Of a DNA stretch of 64,000 nt, positions 59,281 to 64,000 are shown piece after piece (the first letter of the stretch is position 1; each line of letters opens with the position of its first letter). Source of the DNA: Straminergon stramineum (taxonomy: Eukaryota > Streptophyta > Bryopsida > Hypnales > Calliergonaceae); the NCBI GenBank assembly GCA_963920665.1, contig OY987268.1, positions 23,934,501 to 23,998,500 on the forward strand, given 5' to 3'. A model generated the notes under the pieces. The model did no database searches. It was not told the DNA's origin and saw only the letters and a list, made by a program, of their open reading frames with translations. The position numbers and the translations under genes were made by a program.

Positions 59281-60480
59281 GGGTGATTGCAAGAATCACC
59301 TACCAGTTTCATTGCATTTTCATTTTGGAACGCTATAACTTTTGAATTATCAATCCAATTCCCAAACCAAAAAATTTGGTTCTAGATATCTTTCGACTAC
59401 AAGAAAAAACAACCCTAATGAACAATATTAAGTTTATTCGGACATCTTGATTTGGCAATTTTGAACATAGTTGTGTTGATTCGAACGTTTTCTATTGGTT
59501 CAGACATCTTGATTCAGGTAGGACATTCTAGTAATTCTTGTTGTTGTATCCCTTATTTTTAAGAAAATTTTAAAAATCATTTTATATTTAAAAGTCAATT
59601 TTGTTAATTTGTCATACTTTGACATTTAGGGTTTTTTATACTATTGAGTGGTTTAAATTAGTGATTTTCAGCTGAAATTTCTGTGGTATATTAGTTTAGT
59701 AGGCATACACATGTCTATTGAAGGAAATCCAAAAATTCATTATTTTATATCCTCCATGTTCGTGCAAATAGGCCTCTTTTGCACTCACAATTCTACATAA
59801 TAGCAATAGTTTTGAACTCATTTTTTGGCTCAAATCTCATCATCAAGATGTCCTTCCAAATGTCCAATTTTTAGTTTTGTTGAAAATTGTTTTTCCTATT
59901 TTCTACAAATTAAAATGTCAAAGTATGTATTTTCTAGGACATATTTTGGGACATAGAATTCTAGCAAAGAAAATACATACTTTGACATTTTAATTTGTAG
60001 AAAATAGGAAAAACAATTTTCAACAAAACTAAAAATTGGACATTTGGAAGGACATCTTGATGATGAGATTTGAGCCAAAAAATGAGTTCAAAACTATTGC
60101 TATTATGTAGAATTGTGAGTGCAAGAGAGGCCTATTTGCACAAATATGGAGGATATAAAATAATGAATTTTTGGATTTCCTTCGATAGACATGTGTATGT
60201 CTACTAAACTAATATACCACAGAAATTTCAACTGAAAATCACTAATTTAAACCACTCGATAGTATAAAAACCCCTAAATGTCAAAGTGTGACAAATTAAC
60301 AAAATTGACTTTTAAATATAAAATGATTTTTAAAATTTTCTTAAAAATAAGGGATACAACAACAAGAAAGATATCTAGAACCAGATTTTTTAGCTTTGGA
60401 ATTGGATTCATAATTCCAAAAATTATAGCATTCCAAAATCAAAACGCAACGAAACTGGTAGGTGTTTCTTGCAATCACCC
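59281..60480. mobile_element. 1.2-kb foldback element (family H, long inverted arms)
   Basis: It starts GGGTGATTGCAAGAATCACC and ends with the complement. Arms 59281-59934 and 59966-60480 are inverted copies around a spacer of about 31 bp. Inner arm identity is about 98% by eye over 400 bp; the outer 110 bp is nearer 90%. The left arm alone has 143 extra bases (59395-59537). CCAT flanks both ends, compatible with a 3-4 bp target duplication. No coding sequence. Confidence 0.9.
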
Positions 60481-61150
60481 CCATTAAATTTTTTATTCTA
60501 GATTGATGGAAGCAATTAGATAAAATGTTGTTGATTGTTTGCCAACAAAAATTTCATTGCTTCTCAAGTGCTACTACATTATTATTTACAAATGGTCTTA
60601 TTATAATCATAATTTTTTTACAAGGCTTTTGTTTCTATTTGCACCATATATTGTTCATGGAAATGCAATGTAAGTTGGTAAAAATTATTTTCTTATCCCC
60701 AAACAAGGTCTAAAGTTGTGCTTTGAACACAATTCCTGCATTTTTGACAATTAGCGGTCAAGTTCTCACTTCTTCAAATTGTCTCATACCTTTTAAGGAT
60801 TCATGAAGGACAAGAGATTTTTTTATAAAAACAACCTAACCATTCTTTGTTCTCATTAAATATCAATGATGTAATTCCTTCATTTTGCAATCAAAAAAAT
60901 TCTTGAAGGTAGGTTGTCAAAAGATAGATTTGCATTTGACTCAATGGATTATTATAGGATTCTTTGGATTTTTGACAAATCATCTTTACATTTATTTGTA
61001 GATTTAGCTATTTAGTCTCAGAATTAGCAAGAAAATTCAACATTTTTTTAATTGAGATGTAAATTTATTTGAATTTTTTTAACTTCTCGCTTTATCAAAC
61101 TGCAAAAAAATGATTGGAATGCCGAAAATAAATTAAGTTCTTTACCAAGT
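60481..61150. other. AT-rich gene-free stretch
   Basis: No gene, RNA or bounded element supported. Confidence 0.4.
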
Positions 61151-64000
61151 TAAATGACTAAGCTCAAGCAATAACAAAATGACCATGGAGAACCACAAAA
61201 TGACATATGAGAAGAACGGCAAAAAGCTGAGTCACCCCATAAACTCCCCATTTACTAATCAAAACTCTCCTCTCCTTCTCTCCACAATAAGGGTGCATTT
61301 ACATGCTCGCCCAATGGGCAAACTTTGTACTAATTCAAGTAGTAAGACAAAACAAGCCGAAATAGGGTCAACCGATTGTCTTGCCGGGGTGGGCAAGTAG
61401 GAAAGTAGTTGAAGTTTCCTCAATATTGGTGGACAACTCCATTGGTGGAGACTAGTCACTCCTGAGAGAATCTATTACGTGTCGATTTCTTATTGTATTC
61501 CTTTCCACCCATCGAGTCCACATGAAAGTACAATTGCAATATTCACCTATAGCACTCCCTGTGAAGTTTCCCCAACCACCGAAACATGTCAGGAGGCCCT
61601 AATGCGGTGGCTGACACGGATCTGTTACACTAGTGGGGACAAATGATATCATTGCATGAGGTTCCGTCAGCTGCCAATCACTCACACAAAAATTCAAGAT
61701 GTACTGATAAGTTAAAAAAGAAAATGCAGCCTTCAGTTGCATCCCTAGAATCCAAAAACGAGTCTCACCGTCTGCCTCGGGCATATCCAAACGCACCAGT
61801 GACGGACATCTACTGTTAGTACTGTACAGTGAAGGAAGACATTGATCAGGAAATGAAAAAAAAGATTGAATAAGAAACTTGACCGCTTTGAAAATTTTAG
61901 TTGTCGAGCCATTGACCGCAGCTCCTGTCCACTTCTTCACCGTTTCAGAGACTCCATGGCTCCCTAAGAAAGTGAAGACCCTCCCTCCGATCCACTGCGT
62001 ACATGTGTGTTTCCGTAGCCCTGTGCATTGCTATCCACCCAAACTCTTGACTCACTTGTACGTGAAAATGGATGAAAATCGCCTCGTTTCCAGCTAGAAG
62101 CTCGGTGGAGCATTTTCCATCCGCCTGTCGAAAGGACGTTGTCTAGCTTGTCCCCGCCGGCGTTGCAGGGTATGGACGAACCTCGAAACCTTCCCAGCGT
62201 ACCTTAACTTACTTGCTTGCCATCTCACTCTGGCAAAGGGCAGGAGGTGTCTGCTGCAACACAGTCCTGTGCACAGTCACTGCGACCCATTTAGGTCCTG
62301 CACAACGTTCGGAGGAAATCGTCGGTTATTTCATTGCAAATTGCTAGCCGGTGGAATTGGGAAAACACCCAGTTGCAATTTGAACTCATCGGAAGAAACT
62401 GGTGAAAAAATCTATAAAATTTCAGTTCTCTTCGGAGTAAAGAATAGAGAAGAGAAATAGACTCGGTACTTGAAAAAACCGGTTTAATGAGGAAAAGATC
62501 CGGTAAAACTCAAAAAAAATCCCCAACCCAGGTCTAGAAGCATGTCATTCAACATCTCAGACAGGTAGATGTCTCAATTCCTTGAACCACTACATCTATA
62601 ATTGTGCTGGAAGCATTCAAGTAGCAGCCTAGCTAGCCTTTGAACCAATGAACATTCTCACATGGAAAGCTAAGGTAAGACCACGGCCAGTCGATCTGTT
62701 GAAAGTGCCTTGGTTTTAACCATCTTTATGCACTGCTTCCGTCGAAAGGTCAGAATAATAAGTAAGTATAGTGTAGTCATTCAACACCTGATCAAATAAG
62801 GTACGTGTCCCTATTCGACCCCCCAGCTGCTTAGCCCACAAATCTACAGTTTAGCAAGCCCTCGAAGGACGCTGGCGTGTGGCCACAGTGGCCGGTGGAT
62901 GACTTTCAAGATTATTGGAGAAGATTAAGTTATTGGAGAACTGAAGAATGCACCTAAGTAACAGTCCAAAAATCTGTCAATTTTGGGCAAAGTACTTTGG
63001 TGACAGAGCTGGACCTTTCAGGGTTCAACCAATGACAACTGCCGCATGCACGCGAAGGTTCCATTTGTGGAAAGTGCCTTGGTTTTAACCCGGTCATGCA
63101 CGGCTTCCACTGTATGATCCAAATAAGCATAAGTTAGTGTAATGCAATGCATACTTTTGAGACGGACACTACTGTAGTGACTCAAAAAAAATCTTATAAC
63201 TAAGTACAGAACAACTGGAAAAACATACAAAACAATCGCTGTGGCGCTGTTGGGCTGTTGGTTCCATTTCTCTTGGCAGCCGGTGAAAAAATTTCAAAAG
63301 TAATTCTTACCATGTGTGCATAGGTTTGGATCCTTACTTGCTACATCACTAGCTTCATATTATTCAAAAATGCAAAGAATTAGAGGGTCCAAACGCTCTA
63401 TATGAAAAATATGGAAAAATCATGCAATAGATGGATGGAAAATATCAATGAAGCAAATGGAATTCTGCACAGACACAAAAGCTCAGGGTCCTGCACTGCA
63501 CGGTCATGGGTCTATTTCTTCTCTGTATGGGTATGGTCATAGGTCCATACCGTCTGGACCGGTCACGGCTCTCATGGTCATAGGTCCGATTCTCCTATAC
63601 GTTTTCTTTTACCGAGGTGATTAGAACTTTATTGTTCCCGGTGTTGGTTGTCTGTAGCATAGGGTGTACTTCCGACAGAGGGCATCAAGGCCGGTAGCAC
63701 TTCTATCCTTCTTTATGTGGTAAGATCACAGCAGTACAGTAAAACTACTCCACGTCTCCACAGATGCTGTTTTTCATTTATTTTGGGTAGTGTAGAAAGC
63801 AATCTTTGTTGGAGTGATGCAGTTCTTTACATCTATACATGGATGAAACGTGTAAAATATGGATGAAACTCAAATTGTTCATCCAAAATAATGTACATTT
63901 GTCCAAATTGGAACATTATTGAGCTCAAAAAGTTAGAATATGTAACAAATCAACAATTTCATCCACTCCAAATGGGTGAAAGTATCCCCTAATATTCTCT
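61151..64000. other. GC-richer unassigned region at the window's right end
   Basis: Composition rises from about 61,200 to 63,750, as in the genic islands. ORFs at 61,599-61,940 (minus, 113 codons) and 61,879-62,097 (plus) carry no family motif. Two related blocks sharing GAAAGTGCCTTGGTTTTAAC lie at 62,700 and 63,071. Three GGTCAT(A/G)GGTC words lie at 63,502-63,585. It could be an exon-poor gene flank or a retroelement piece. Confidence 0.35.

Noticed and set aside
59896..60078. Minus-strand ORF at the centre of the foldback
   Set aside because: It spans both arms and the spacer of an inverted repeat, so its apparent protein is a palindrome artefact.
61599..61940. 113-codon minus-strand ORF
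   Set aside because: It has no recognisable family, no conserved motif and no clear splice sites. It is retained only as part of an unassigned region.

Overview
This is a nuclear segment of a land plant with a large, AT-rich, transposon-filled genome. The evidence is spliced GT-AG genes of plant type (DUF674 proteins, a plastid-type J-protein, the plant form of mitochondrial ribosomal protein mL41, a chloroplast-type thioredoxin-fold protein, acireductone dioxygenase), AAACCCTA telo-box promoter motifs and many plant-style MITEs. Genes stand out as islands of about 40-55% GC in a background near 30% GC. I cannot name the lineage; a gymnosperm or a large-genome seed-free plant fits, but this is a guess.

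Layout. 1-7.3 kb: a tandem pair of DUF674 genes on the plus strand (about 3.65 kb unit), then a small Cys-rich gene on the minus strand. 7.4-19 kb: gene-free, filled with short DNA elements; 7,494-8,804 is a chain of four elements separated only by single TTAA tetranucleotides. 19.1-20 kb: an intronless J-domain gene (minus). 20-27 kb: gene-free, with more MITEs including a second copy of a 268-bp element with 9-bp target duplications. 27.4-28.8 kb: three-exon mL41 gene (minus) with telo-boxes upstream. 29-35.6 kb: MITEs, a decayed Ty3/gypsy pol fragment and a 108-nt near-perfect hairpin. 35.8-39.35 kb: nine-exon thioredoxin-fold gene (plus), with MITEs packed against both ends. 39.4-48.7 kb: gene-free. 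48.98-52.75 kb: eight-exon acireductone dioxygenase gene (plus) with unusual N- and C-terminal extensions; one MITE family clusters in its introns and flanks. 53-64 kb: gene-free, with a 1.2-kb inverted-repeat element and several smaller ones.

The genes are unrelated housekeeping or plant-family genes and do not form a pathway. The most coherent novel signal is the large, multi-family set of TTAA-flanked elements with CCC(C/T)T...A(G/A)GGG ends, piggyBac-like in termini and target. In one case TTAA duplication is shown directly by comparison with related empty sites.

All exon models are hand-built from ORFs, splice consensus, phase and family knowledge. Boundaries are exact where stated, but no transcript evidence was available.
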